Below, in pieces: positions 22,640 through 34,496 of a stretch of DNA of 64,000 nt; position 1 is the stretch's first letter; each line of letters starts with the position of its first letter. The notes below the pieces were generated by a model that worked only from the letters and a program-made list of their open reading frames with translations, ran no database searches and was not told the DNA's origin. The stretch lies in the NCBI GenBank assembly GCA_964030475.1, contig CAXIPT010000003.1, positions 8,472,515 through 8,536,514 of the forward strand, given 5' to 3'. Source of the DNA: Tethya wilhelma (lineage: Eukaryota; Porifera; Demospongiae; Tethyida; Tethyidae). The translations under genes were made by a program, and so were the position numbers.

Positions 22640-24606
22640 CTACAGTGTGCTTTATTTAGAGTTTTCAGACTGTGTTTGGGAATGCATAAAAGATCCCTGA
22701 AGGCTGTACTGACATTGATACAGGGAGATGGAGATTAAAACAACTGAAGAAGAACTACATTGAACATGGTATCTAGCTTAGGAAGCTCGGAATCACCAAG
22801 AGGCTTCCACACAATGCGAGGTCCATAGAAGACATCAAATACGTTGTGAAATTTCTTGAAAACTATGAAGAAGAGCATGCCCTCCTACTGCCAGGTCGTG
22901 CTACAAAAGAAACGACGTCAAACTTCTACCAACATGAAGGTATACAAATACAAATTGTGTTATATCAATTATTGATCACGTTTGTACCTCTAAAGTGTCC
23001 ACAAACAATACGTCCAAGCTTGCGAGCAGGCTAAAATGGACCCTGTGGCTGAAACCACCATTTTGAGTTACAGGAGACAGCTTGTACCACAGATAATGAG
23101 GATGAAGCCCATGATAGATCTGTGCTGGCAATGCCAACAAAACAGCACAACTATATTGCGAGCCTCCAACAAATCTATAGAAGCCAAAACAGAGGTGATA
23201 TAACTAGAGAATAATTGATCGTGCATGTGCTGTTAACATGCATTCCTGAATATAAAAATTATGCACATGTATTTAGGTTGTCAAGATACAGGAAGCTCAT
23301 CTATTGATTGCTACCAAAGAACGCTCCTTATATAAGAAATAATGTGATGCCACAAAGAAGGCTTTGTAAGAGGAGTACACTATGAATGATGTGTTTTCTT
23401 TACCTGAGCTACACTTCCGGCTAGAGCCATGTTCCAAAAATATAGCAGTCCACTTCTCGTTTTACATGGCACAACAGTTACAGTATATAGATGTAACTAA
23501 AACCCAGGCTATTATTCTTTCTCTGTCCCACTACATACGCACAACCTTACAGCTCTCAACAACCAGGACCCATCTACTATTTGATACCAAGAAAGTGTGC
23601 AATATTTGGAATCTGTTGTGATCAAGAATTATAAGAACGTAAGATGAACTTGAATACAAACACATCATACAATGGACTTTACATATTAGCTCATTAACCT
23701 GATTAATGAGGCAGTACTTCAGCAATCACAATTTCGGGAAAACAGAACTCACTCTTCAAGCCAACAACTAAAATAAGAACAGGTATGTTGGTCTTGTTAC
23801 ATGTATACACACACAAATACAAACACACACACACACACACACACTTACACTCGCATTTACAAATACATGATGCAATATATATCATGAAGAGTCATGGTCA
23901 GTATTAACACAAAGATTACCTTGTCTTTTCTCATTGTTGGACACACCAAGTTCTTTCCAGACTTGTGCTTTGGCCTCTAAAAGAGGGCAATTAGAAGGAG
24001 CAAGGTGGACTGCCTGGATGACATCGCTCCCATTGTCAAAGATTCTGCAGTTGTAAACTATGCACAACAAGGTTAATAAACAGTAAAAGTTAACTTTTAA
24101 CAACTTGATGTCATTTTCTCTTTACACTCTTTTGGAAAAGTCTTAGTACCTACATATGACTGGGCAAACTTTTTCAACGATAACTTTAAACAAACTACAA
24201 CAAAGGGAATGAAGATGTAAAACAACTTAATTTGTCTTCGATTCCAAATGCTGGTTACATTTCCATGAAGGAACACAGACAGTGACAGCGACAAAACAGA
24301 ACAGAGATTAATGCTCAAAAACAAAGACTGGAGGCCAAACCCATCTGATATGCCAGAAGTAATTGCAGTCAGCAAAGAGAGACAAGTTTACCTCTATGAG
24401 AAAATCCGAGAGTTTGTTGACGAAAAACACCAACATTCTGTGTGTCCAAAGCCAGCAGATTACATGGCAACTACCCGACTAGAGCCTTGATTCGAAACTG
24501 CTGCATCATCCACTATAACACCACCAACATTATTAGACAATGCTGTCACAAACAGTAAAACGAAGGAAGGTAGTGTGTACTCTCTGCAAACAAGCTGGAC
24601 ACGAGT
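22640..24606 (+). pseudogene. S element right coding block: main part of a transposase-like protein with C-terminal zinc knuckle
   Basis: Decayed exons can be read in order: RLCLG-HK-SLKAVLT with KKNYIEHG (about 22665-22775), RLPHNARSIEDI and ENYEEEHALLLPGR (22803-22903), RRQLVPQIMRMKPMIDLCW with CQQNS (about 23063-23150), EAHLLIATKERSLYKK (23290-23338), HFSFYMAQQLQYI (about 23452), GPIYYLIPRKCAIFGICCD (about 23568), YDWANFFNDNF (about 24158), LYEKIREFVDE, and a CTLCKQAGHE knuckle (about 24575). This order matches a multi-exon, probably DDE-type family known to me only as uncharacterised proteins. Several stops and frameshifts are present. Confidence 0.6.
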
Positions 24607-24619
24607 GAGTTAACAGCTA

Positions 24620-25070
24620 AAAGACAACAAAATTTAACACTAGTGGTTTATACTTCTCAAGTTCTGTGGGAAATGTCCAAGCTGAGTAATATCAGCTGGA
24701 GGGAATGTGAGTTGATACCACAAGAGCCATGAGAAATCAAACTTAAACTGTATGAAATACTGAGAAACGACACATAGCTCCCATCGAACACTATAAAGCA
24801 TAATAATAACCATGACACCCCAACTCAATACTTACAAGGTAAGCTGACTAAAGTAATTTGCAGTACAGTAACCTACAGTCCATACACATATGCACATGCA
24901 CACACACACACATACAGAGACGGAAAATGTCACGCTGATGAGTACAAAGGAGTACGAAACAGACTGACCAACAAACTGACCTGGCAGTCTCTACGTGGCT
25001 CTTTGAGGATACATACAGGTAGTAGGTAGTAGTTATCATTATTAAAAGAATCACTTGTTTCTAAAACTGA
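24620..25070. other. S element interior, no clear coding
   Basis: No recognisable domain. A short CA run lies near 24899-24912. The stretch ends at the AT target duplication of the nested ISL2EU element. Confidence 0.5.
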
Positions 25071-25072
25071 AT

Positions 25073-25335
25073 AGGCCAGTTGCATGTAAGAGCTAAGGAA
25101 TGCATTAAGTATTAATTAAATGTGACGTCACGTTTGGGACCCTAGGTGCCCAACTAAAATGTATTGACATGATATGGATAACAATGATTTTCCAGTTTGA
25201 ACTTCGCGCCAAAGCAAACGTGTACTGTATTACCTATTTAAACGACCCTAACGTAAAACTAGAGGCATAGATCAATACATTGCAAATTGAAGCGTTCAAA
25301 TCCAACGTAGCGTTCTTGAGTTATAAGTGACTGAA
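25073..25335. repeat. Left long terminal inverted repeat of the ISL2EU element
   Basis: About 260 bases, matched on the right in two blocks because a 651-base insertion splits the right copy. It also holds the presumed promoter and 5' region of the SWIM-YqaJ gene, just as the right copy holds that of the THAP gene. Confidence 0.85.
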
Positions 25336-25337
25336 GT

Positions 25338-26988
25338 TTGATAATTCATGGAATAGCAGCAAAAGAAGTGCAGATAACACTAACTCCTGCTGATATACCT
25401 GGAGCTGACCTCCCCAAGCCTTTCGATAAGCACACTGTGTCTCAGCTACGTTGGTGGCTGTTGTGTAGAGGCATCAATGTGCCAAGGTCTTGGAGAAAGC
25501 AGCAAGTAATAGACAGGTACGCACGCAATATTTATTGTAGAGTGTGTCTAGTTACATATACTACAAGTACAAGTTGTAGTTGTATACTTCTGTGTACCCT
25601 GCCTGTTTATAGAATACAGCAAGTCAAACATGATGGCATCCCTGTGGTTGATGTGGATGGATCATATGTATACAAGAAATACATCTCTCTTGCTGAAGCT
25701 GGACAAGTTGCTCAACCAGGGCCACCATCTCCTCCTCTTACAGAATGGAAACTGGTCTCTGAAGCCACATGTAAAGACGTTGGTATTCATATTCCTCTTG
25801 TGACCTCAGGTAAACATTAAAGTATCTCACTTCAGTTACGCTAATATTTGTTTACTTGCTGCTTTTTTTCCCTTCATTTTATATTCCTACTGTAGGTTTG
25901 GTATATACTTACCTTGCTGGACATTTGGGCCATTATGGTGACCAGGGTGCTTTTAGGGCACTTGCGCGAGGATACACTCATTGGGCTTCTGGGAGATTAC
26001 AACAAATGGAAGTGAATGTGTCGCACCCAGCTTACTGTCATGTTCGCTGTCAGATGAAGCCTTCTATGAAGCAGGGTTTGTACACTGTGTACATGCTTTT
26101 GGGAAGAGAAGGAGAACTAGCAACCATTTGCTCAGCTACTTGTGAATGTACTGCAGGGTATATTCATTTTTTTTTAATATATACATCACACACATGTACA
26201 CTCTCTCTCACACACACACACTCACACACTCACACACACACACACACAGTGAGTCAGCTAGTTGCACTCATGTATCAGCTGTTCTTCATGCTCTTTCAAG
26301 CCTCCATCCTTCATCATTCAATCTCAATTGAAGCCTAATGTGCACTCTGCTGAAGAATGTGCCGAAGATGAGATTCCAGTCACCTCACTAGCTTGTCAGT
26401 GGAAGCCACCAAAGAAACGTAAACACAGCTCAATGCCTATGTCAGAAGTTGTCTTCCAGAAACACGATTTCCGTAAGACTGAAAAAAGAATCATGAAACC
26501 AATTGAAGATTTTGATCCCAGACTACCCAAGTTTAGAGGAACAGCTAAAGACCACCTACCTGATTTGTTACGCAAGTTGAAAGGAGAACAACTTTGTATT
26601 TCTCTGTTGATCGATAGCACCTGCTGTTACTAGATGATTCTGTCTCCATTGATCGAAGTGTAGCTCCCAGTATTCCTGATAACAGTTCATTGCGTGACAC
26701 AATTAAAGCATTCAAAAGCAGTTTGGAAGTTACAGAAGATCAAGCACGACACATTAAGCAGAACACTAGGGAGCAGAGAAACTCCTCAATCTGGTACTCA
26801 GTCAGACGATATCGTATAACAGCTTATCATCAGACCAAGAATGTTCTCAACAGTTGCTACAGAATATGGGATAGAGAAGGAACCGACTGCCATCACAGAG
26901 TACGTTGCATATCAGCACAACCGTGGCCACCTTGAACTATCAGTTAGTCCTTCTGGATTTCTTATATGCCAATCACATCCATTTTTAG
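25338..26988 (+). pseudogene. ISL2EU second gene: SAP-like, SWIM zinc finger and YqaJ nuclease, truncated
   Basis: Exons 25338-25516, 25613-25809, 25896-26157 and 26250-onwards join in phase. The first carries a SAP-like block (TVSQLRWWLLCRGINVPRSW). The third and fourth form a SWIM finger (CSATCECTAG...SCTHV). Downstream is TEDQARHIKQNTREQRNSS with SVRRYRITA, then TEYGIEKEPTAITEYVAY and SPSGFLICQSHPFLGA, the N-terminal blocks of a YqaJ exonuclease. Frameshifts occur near 26325 and 26630. A small deletion lies after RITA. The gene ends abruptly at the deletion junction. YqaJ nucleases resect DNA ends and probably help process transposon ends. Confidence 0.82.
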
Positions 26989-27883
26989 GAGCGTACAGTA
27001 GGCATCCATTCTATTTCTTTCAAGTGCTGATACAAGAAGCATATCCAAGTGGTTAAGTATCTTGAGACCTGTGATTTGGATAAGCCGAACCGGAATGCAA
27101 GATCAGTGATCTTTAAATTTAGTTTGAGTTTCACCAAGGTAAGAAACAACTGATTCTCTGGATCCAGTTTCCTTGATCGTCGTCTCACACGAACACCCTC
27201 CTTTGATCCCCAAAAATTGAGATGGTGTACAACAGGACCCAAAAATTCTAAGAATGTAAGAAAGACAGAATACGAGATGAACCCTGTGTAGAATCGAACA
27301 TATTTATCATTATCTTTAATATCCTTTAATCTAAAATAGGTCTTCTTTGACTTCTCCGATTTTAGCCGAGAATTTTCTGATTTTAGTGCCTCAATCCAGG
27401 CTAAAAGGGCAGTATTGACCAATACTCTATCCTCTGAAGGTTCACATTCTGACGTGCCTGGAAGTTCATGTACTCCAAAGTCATGTACCAGCTGTTCTCC
27501 AAGAGGTGTGATACTTGGTTGTTGAAATGTGATTTGGGATCCACCAGTCAGTGTAAAAGAACGAGAAGGTGTGACTTCAGACCTGCTTAACTCTCTTTGC
27601 TCATATCCGTGCTTTCCTCTGTCAGCTCTTGCCCCTTTCTTCTTGGGGGAGGCAAAACGTTTGCCAATGGTCATGGGGAAGGAGGATTTTTAGTGTTTCC
27701 ATCTGGGAAATGCCTAGCACAAACACGAGTGTTACTGGTTATGGTGGCTTCAGAGAGTTCAAACTCTTTTATCCAGGTCATTCTTCGCTCTGGACTCTTT
27801 CGCTGGCTTGGAAAGTGGTGAAAAGACAATCCTGGTTCTTTTTCTCTACTTCTACCGCACACACAGCATCTATGGCCAGGCAT
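26985..27883 (-). pseudogene. ISL2EU transposase: THAP finger and HTH, DDE domain deleted
   Basis: The start MPGHRCCVCGRS opens a THAP zinc finger (C-x2-C...RVCARHF, with the conserved Trp in MTWIKEF). After a one-base shift at about 27672 come a basic linker, a Leu/Lys-rich coiled coil (WIEALKSENSRLKSEKSKK) and a Tnp_4-type helix-turn-helix (NQLFLTLVKLKLNLKITDLA then FGLSKSQVSRYL). The frame ends at EIEWMPTV, just where the DDE_Tnp_4 catalytic domain should begin. THAP fingers bind the transposon ends. Confidence 0.85.
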
Positions 27884-27968
27884 AACTCAAGAACGCTACG
27901 TTGGATTTGAACGCTTGGACTTGCAACGTGTTGATCTATGCCTCTAGTTTTACGTTAAGGCCGTTTAA

Positions 27969-28619
27969 CTGATTACCTGTGGTTGACACGATATCGCGTA
28001 ATCCGCATGGGTGTTTCAAACTGCGGTTGACGCAAAATCGCGTCAAGGCTGCACTATTGACTATTTTGCATGCTAGGCAATTATAGCCCTGAACTTTAAA
28101 CTTTATATACGAATAGTTAAGGGACTACTCTACTAAAATATCAAGTCAGACTTAGAACTGCTAGTAAGGTGTGGCGCTACTCATCGTTGAGCAACTAACG
28201 GTCACGATCTTCGCGATCAATCACGATAGTCGACTTTAGATCGACGTTTTTTCTACAACCCTTCAGAGGATAAGCTTGAAACTTGCTACGTAGGTGCAGG
28301 GATTGTTAGGCTATATAGCCATAGCATCGCTTTTGCAAGCGTTACTGGCTAGCTGGAAAAAAAGCTTTATACGCACGGCTATATCCTAGCGTATTTGACC
28401 CTCCTGTATGTTAGGCTTTTTTTACCAGCAAAAGCTTCACTAAGCAACAAGACCTGGAGTATAGTAAGCTTGATTGTTGCTTAGCTGCATCATATAAAAA
28501 ACTTTGCCTAATCTTTACTTTAGAAGAGAAACAAAAAGAAGGCGTAGCAACTAAAAATATAAAAATTTAATTTCGCCGTATGATGTCATTCACTTCAAAA
28601 GAATTCAGCGTATAATCGG
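27969..28619. mobile_element. TTAA-flanked 651-base insertion inside the right ISL2EU terminal repeat
   Basis: TTAA at 27965-27968 and 28620-28623 flanks the insert. The left terminal repeat of the ISL2EU element shows the uninterrupted sequence. The ends CTGATTA and (reverse complement) CCGATTA form a short inverted repeat. TTAA duplication is typical of piggyBac- and Kolobok-like elements. No coding capacity is seen. Confidence 0.75.
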
Positions 28620-28946
28620 TTAAATAGGTAATATGGTACACGTTTGCTTTGGTGCGAAGTTCAAACTGGAAAATCATTGTTTTCCGTATCATGCCAATAC
28701 ATTTTAGCTAAGCACCTAGGGGCCCAAAGGTGACGTCACGCAATCATTGAATTTAATCAAAATTTCTGTGCTTACATGCAACTGGCCTATTGTCACACAT
28801 GTTTGTTTACTAATATTTCCTATGATGGGTAAATGAAACCAAATACATGATTGTTTTGAACTTTTCATGCACTTTGGTCATTTCTATGTGTGACCATTCT
28901 ATTTAATACCCACCTGCTAACCTTACACTCAAGTTTTTAAGTACTT

Positions 28947-29112
28947 ACTTGCTTGTTATCTTCTTGAGTTATCTCTTGGCTTTCTTCTTTTTTTGAAGTA
29001 CTTGAAAGAGATTTTTAGCGAGGCTTCTTTATGGCTTGCTTGTTGTCTTCTTGAGTTAGCTTTTGGCTTTCTTCTTTCTTTGCAGGACTTGGAAGAAATT
29101 TTTTAGGGGCGC
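28947..29112 (+). repeat. Tandem duplication of a ~85-base unit
   Basis: Two adjacent copies share ACTTGCTTGTT-TCTTCTTGAG, TTGGCTTTCTTCTTT and a GCTTC end. Located in the right part of the S element. Confidence 0.8.
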
Positions 29113-29400
29113 TTCATCAGTATGCAAATATTCTACTACAAACTCGTTTCACTACAATGTTCAACATGAATAATTATGACACAGAGAGTATATGGAGTGA
29201 TTGTAGTACACCATAGCAACATATTCATTGACATTTTTTGAATAGTAACTGTATTGAGCGATCGGTTTTTAGAGGCTATATCTAACCTAACCAAATCAAA
29301 TTTTGTTTTCCGCATCTACTTATGACGTAATTGCAAAAGAAACAATAATCGCAATTTTTACCGGCAAATACATCTGGTATGTTTTTCAATATTGGGTCAC

Positions 29401-29580
29401 ATATTTTGCCTTGAAAACATTTTCTAGCACAAAAAAAACATTTTTTTAAAAATTTACTTTTTTCGGAACATTCTCTTGATGTAATAAACATCAAGAGTTG
29501 AAAAACAAAGTTTTCCGTGGTACAGAAAAAGAACTTGGTCTTTTTGAGTGACTATAGACTTATAAAATTTTCTAAGATCA
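29401..29580 (+). repeat. Satellite monomer after the S element
   Basis: One ~210-base satellite unit in plus orientation, broken by the unknown base at 29581. Confidence 0.85.
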
Positions 29581-29581
29581 N

Positions 29582-29706
29582 AGATGTAGCGCAGCGCAGC
29601 CGTGCAAGAAAAAAAAATTCGCACAAAAACGCGAATTAAACTAAAACCGCATTTTACTCCAAAAACAATAATTTCCTAACCGGCACGTTTTCCCTTGACA
29701 GGTCAC
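29582..29706. mobile_element. A element fragment (right end)
   Basis: Matches the right end of the full A element at 50300-50430 (GTAGCGCAG, AACCGCATTTTACTCC, CCGGCACGTTTTCCC, ending CAGGTCAC) and is followed by ATAT. Confidence 0.85.
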
Positions 29707-29836
29707 ATATACGTTTTTTGTCAAAAATGTCTTAGAAATTTTCTGAATAGATAGTCACCTAAAAAGACTAAGTTGTTTTTTTCTATCGTGAGAAAACTTT
29801 GATTTTCACTAAGATGTTTTGTAAAATTTTCGAAAT
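29707..29836 (-). repeat. Partial satellite monomer, minus orientation
   Basis: Shows ACGTTTTTTGTCAAAAATG, TAGTCACCTAAAAAGACTAAG and GAGAAAACTTTG, the reverse of the plus units. It lies between an A end and a B end. Confidence 0.85.
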
Positions 29837-30905
29837 GTGACCGAATTTTGGAAAACCGACCACTTCGAGCAATCGGCAAATTTTGAGATAGCGATTGCAT
29901 TGTAATCTACGTCATTGCAACTAGCTACTTTCCAAATTTGAAGTGGCTAGACGTTATAGTTTTGGAGATATGAGCTCAAATATAACGACCGTTCATTCCA
30001 ATTTTACTCGCTAAAATTGTAATCAAATACGTTGCTAAGTGCGAGTACACGAAATCCGTATACTATCCGTGTTACAACTAATTTATGTTTGTGGTACAAT
30101 TTTCATGTAGTATCAGAATATGCATGAAGTTAGTTGAAGCGCTAGTTAAAACTTACTTTAGGAGCCTTTTCAAAGACACAGAAGACCAGGGAACCTTCCA
30201 GGAGGATTCACCAGCGAGGTATGTAAGTCTATTAAGTAGAATAATATAGCGGGTGGGCTGTAACTAGAATAACCAGGCTATAAATGGCGCAGAAATAAGC
30301 GCCCAATAATAAATGCATGTATCTATACCTTTTCTAACAGTAGAAAATAGTCTAGCTAATACTTATTACCCATAATCATAAGCGCTTAGCTTCTACCCCC
30401 ACAGATTTCATTGCAAATTTATAATACACAATGTACACAAAATTCATTCATTATCATGCACAGATAAACAGCTCCTGTCTTAGCCCAGAAATTCTGCAAC
30501 ACTGTAGGCTGTCTTCTGATCATCTGAGGGAGATTTCTTTCTGCTAGAAGTGTTTATTTCATGAACAATGTATTGTTTTTTGTTGCAAGTTAAATATGCG
30601 TTATTATAATGAGATGCATAGAGGCAGCTGCATCATGTACTTTATCAGAATATTTAATCAATGAACATGGCAACACATCCCGTGTACGAAGCTAGCCATG
30701 GCTGACATAGCTGCATTCAAACGCTCATATCTCAGCATTAGAAGCAGCCCCACCCGTAAAATCACGTCTGCAGCTCGCCAAGGTATGCCCCTCCCATTTG
30801 GTGCAAAAAATTTTTTTCGCGCGCGGATCACGTATTACTCTAAAACCGCCGATTACTACAAAAAAAATTTTGCTCGAAGTGGTCGGTTTTCCAAAATTCA
30901 GTCAC
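29837..30905. mobile_element. B element: non-autonomous relative of S, 1069 bases
   Basis: The ends GTGACCGAATTTTGG and (reverse complement) GTGACTGAATTTTGG are inverted repeats of about 35 bases through GACCACTTCGAGCAA. The flanks are AAAT and ATAT. The first ~220 bases resemble the S right end (TTTGAAG-GGC, GCGTTATA, GAGATAT, CCGTATACT). The last ~150 resemble the S left end (GGGTGGGGCTGCTTCT on the reverse strand). No coding capacity is seen. Confidence 0.8.
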
Positions 30906-31156
30906 ATATGTTAACAAAAGTAAATTTTCACAAAAGTGTTTCTGTTGTGCTAGAAAACGTTTTCAAGGCAAAATAAACGTGAAAAGCGTAGATTTTGGTC
31001 TGAGAAAAATTTCTAAGACTTAGTTCTTTTTCTGTACCGTGAGAAAACTTTGTTTTTAAACTGTTGATGTTTTTACATGAAGAGAATGTTCTGAAAAAAG
31101 TGAATTTTTAAAAAAGTGTTTCTTTTGTGATAGAAAATGTTTTCAAGGTAAAATAT
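30906..31156 (-). repeat. Satellite segment bordered by ATAT and transposon ends
   Basis: Minus-oriented satellite units between the B element end and an S-type end at 31157. ATAT lies at both borders. Confidence 0.85.
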
Positions 31157-31464
31157 GTAACCCAATTTTTTAAAACCGACCAAATGTAGTTGCCGGCAAA
31201 AATCGTGATTATTATTTCTTTTGGATTTACGTCATAAGTAGATCCGGCAAAGATAATTTGAAGCGGCAAGGCGTTATACTTTTAGAGATATGGTCTCTAA
31301 AAAATCGATCGCTCAATACAGTTTCAATTGCAAAAAAAGGTCAATGAATACGTTGCTATGGAGTACTACAATCACTCCGTATACTCTCTGTGTCATAATT
31401 ATTCATATTGCATGTTGTAGTGAAACGAGTTTGTAGTAGAATATTTGCATACTGATGAAGCGCA
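31157..31464. mobile_element. S element right-end fragment, inverted
   Basis: Reverse complement of 29105-29400, starting GTAACCCAATTTTT. It then joins directly to the satellite array. Confidence 0.85.
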
Positions 31465-34400
31465 CTTTTTGCAAAAAGCGTTTTATTTTACTTGAAAACA
31501 ATTTTCAGCACAAAAAAACACTTTTGTGAAATTTTACTTTTTTCAACACATGGACCATTCTCTTAGTTTAAAAAACATTGTTGGTGAAAAACAAAGTTTT
31601 CTCACAGTACAGATAAAGAACTTAGTCTTTTTGACTGACTATAAACTAAGAAAATTTTCTCTGACTGAAAAATACACATTTGATAAAAAAATGTTTATTT
31701 TGCCTTAAAAACATTTTTTAGCACAAAAGAAACACTTTTGTGAATAGTTACTTTTTTCAACACTTGGAACATTATCTTGAGGTGAAAAACATTAAGATAA
31801 ACAAAGTTTTCTCACAGTACAGATAAAGAACTTAGTCTTTGACTGACTATCGACTTAGAAAATTTTCTGTGACTCAAAAATACACTTTTAAAAAAAAACG
31901 TTTATTTCTCTTTGAAAAACTTTTTTTGAACAAAAGAAACACTTTTGTGAATAGTTACTTTTTCCAACACTTGGAACACTGTCATGAGGCGAAAAACATT
32001 GTGATAAATAAAGTTTTCTCACAGTACAAATAAAGAACTTAGTCTGTTTGACTGACTATCGACTTAGAAAATTTTCTGTGACTGAAATTTTTGACAAAAA
32101 CGCTTATTTTGCCTTGAAAACATTTTTTAGCACAAAAGAAACACTTGTGAATATTTACTTTTTTCAACACTTGGAACATTATCTTGAGGTGAAAAACATT
32201 TCGAGATAAAAAAAGTTTTCTCACAGTACAGATATAGAACTTAGTCTTTTTGACTGAGTATCGACTTAGAAAATTTTTTGTGACTGAAAAATAAATTCAC
32301 TATTAACAAAAAAAGTTTATTTTGCCTTGAAAACATTTTTTAGCACAAATTAAACACTTTTGTGAATAGTTACTTTTTTCAAAACTTGGAACATTATCTT
32401 GAAGTGAAAAACATTGTTTACGATAAAGTTTTCTCACAGTAGGGATAAAGAATTAATCTTTTTTACTGACTATATCGACTTAGAAAATTTTCTGTTGGTG
32501 AAAAATACACTTTCGACAAAAAAAGTTTATTTTACCTTGAAAACATTCTTTAGCACAAAATAAACACTTTTGTGAATACTTTTTTCAAAACTTGAAACAT
32601 TATCTTGAGGTGAAAAACATTGTTTACAATAAAGTTTGCTCACAAAACAGATAAAGAACTTAGTCTTTTTGACCAACTATCGGGTTAGAAAATTTTCTGT
32701 GACTGAAAAATACATTTTTGATAAAACGCTTATTTTGCCTTGAAAACATTTTTTAGCACAAAATAAACACTTTTGTGAATAGTTACTTTTTTCAACACTT
32801 GCAACACTGTCATGAGGTGAAAAACATTGTGGTAAACAAAGTTTTCTCACATTACAGATAAAGAACTTAGTCTTTTTGACTATCGACTTAGAAAATTTTC
32901 TGTGACTGAAAAATACACTTTGACAAAAAACGTTTATTTTTCTTTGAAAACATTTTTTAGCACAAGAGAAACACTTTTGTGAATAGTTACTTTTTTTATT
33001 ACTTGGAACATTATCTTGAGGTGAAAAACATTGTAATAAACAAAATTATCTCACAAAACAGATAAGGAACTTAGTCTTTTTTACTGACTATCGACTTAGA
33101 AAATTTGCTGTGATTGAAAAATACATTTTTGACAAAAACTCTAATTTTTCCTTGGAAATTTTTTTAGCCCAAAAGAAACACTTTTGTGAATTGTTACTTT
33201 TTTCAACACTTGGAACATTATCTTGAGGTGAAAAACATTGTTTGCGATAAACAAAGTTTTCTCACAGTACCGATAAAGAACTTAGTCTTTTTGACTGACA
33301 ATCGACTTATATAATTTTCTGTGACTAAAAAATAAACTTTTGACAAAAAACGTTTATTTTGGTTTGAAAACGTTTATTAGCAGAAAAGAAACACTTGTGA
33401 ATAGTTACTTTTCTCAACACTTGGAACATTTTATTGAGGTGAAAAACATTTTTTGTGATAAACAAAGTTATCTCACAAAACAGATAAAGAACTTAGTTTT
33501 TTTGACTATCGACTTAAAATTTTCTGTGACTGAAAAATACACTTTTGACAAAAAACGTTTATTTTGCCTTAAAAACATTTTTTAGCACAAAAGAAACATT
33601 TTTGTGAATATTTACTTTTCTCAACACTTGGAACACTGTCTTGAGGTGAAAAACATTGTGATAAACAAAGTTTTCTCACAATACAGATAAAGAACTTATT
33701 GTTTTTGATTGACTATCGACTAAGAAAATTTCCTGTGACTGAAAAATACATTTTTGACAAAAAACGTTTATTTTGCCTTGAAAACATTTTTTAGCACAAA
33801 AGAAACACTTTTGTTAATAGTTACTTTTTTCAACACTAGGAACATTATCTTGAGGTGAAAAACATTGTTTGTGATAAACAAAGTTTTCTCACATTACAGA
33901 TAAAGAACTTAGTCTTTTTAACTGACTGTCGACTTTGAAATTTTCTGTGACTAAAAAATACAGTTTTGACAAAAAACGTTTATTTTGGCTTGAAAATGTT
34001 TTTTAGCACAAAAGAAACACTTTTGTGAATAGTAAATTTTTTCAACACTTGGAACATTATCTTAAGGTGAAAAAAACAAAGTTTTCTCACAGTACAAATA
34101 AAGAACTTAGTCTTTTTTACTGACTAAAGACTTAGAAAATTTTCTGTGACTGAAAAATACATTTTTGACAAAAACGCTTATTTGGCCTTGAAAACATTTT
34201 TTAGCCCAAAAGAAACACTTTTGTGAATAGTTACTTTTTTTCACCACTTGGAACATTATCTTGAGGTGAAAAACATTGTTTGTGATAAACAAAGTTTTCT
34301 CACAGTACAGAACTTAGTATTTTTAACTATCGACTTTGAAAATTTTCTGTATCTAAAAAATACACTTTTGACAAAAACGTTTAGTTTGGCTTGAAAACGT

Positions 34401-34496
34401 TTTTTAACACAAAAGAAACACTTTTGTGAATAGTTAATTTTTTCAACACTTGGAACATTATCTTGAGGTGAAAAACATTGTTTGTGATAAACAAAG
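31465..34496 (+). repeat. Satellite array, about 14 monomers of ~210 bases, plus orientation
   Basis: Each unit carries TTTTGCCTTGAAAAC, AAGAAACACTTTTGTGAA, AACACTTGGAACATTATC, GTTTTCTCACAGTACAG, AAAGAACTTAGTCTTTTTGA and AAAATTTTCTGTGACTG. Measured spacing between successive TTTATTTTGCC starts is 209-212 bases. The first monomer is divergent (CAATTTTCAGCAC, ACACATGGA), like the one at 41165. No coding sense is seen. Confidence 0.95.

Larger units (their letters stand above)
25073..28788. mobile_element. ISL2EU (IS4EU)-type DNA transposon, internally deleted, AT target duplication
   Basis: The ends are long terminal inverted repeats beginning AGGCCAGTTGCATGTAAG; 25073-25335 matches the reverse complement of 28788-28620 and then 27968-27881. 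AT flanks both ends (25071-25072 and 28789-28790). It carries a SWIM-YqaJ nuclease gene (plus) and a THAP-HTH transposase gene (minus), the gene pair I recall as typical of ISL2EU elements. The genes meet head-on near 26988, where both are cut, so a large internal deletion removed the DDE catalytic domain and the end of the YqaJ gene. It is non-autonomous now. Confidence 0.85.
20992..29400. mobile_element. S element copy 1: DNA transposon with GTGACCC ends and ATAT duplication, host to nested elements
   Basis: The left end GTGACCCAATTTTGG and the reverse complement of the right end (GTGACCCAATATTG) match through GACCAGATG-type sequence. ATAT flanks both sides (20988-20991 and 29401-29404). 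Joining the flanks restores a normal satellite monomer (...GTATATTTTGCC...). Inside are two divergent coding blocks of a transposase-like family, a CA/GT minisatellite, and a nested ISL2EU element at 25073-28788. Without the nested DNA the element is about 4.7 kb. The 4-base duplication and protein type do not let me assign a named superfamily. Confidence 0.8.

Noticed and set aside
20992..29400. Assigning S to a named superfamily such as Ginger, Chapaev or Sola from the 4-base duplication
   Set aside because: Duplication length alone does not decide, and I could not match the protein blocks or ends to any of them.
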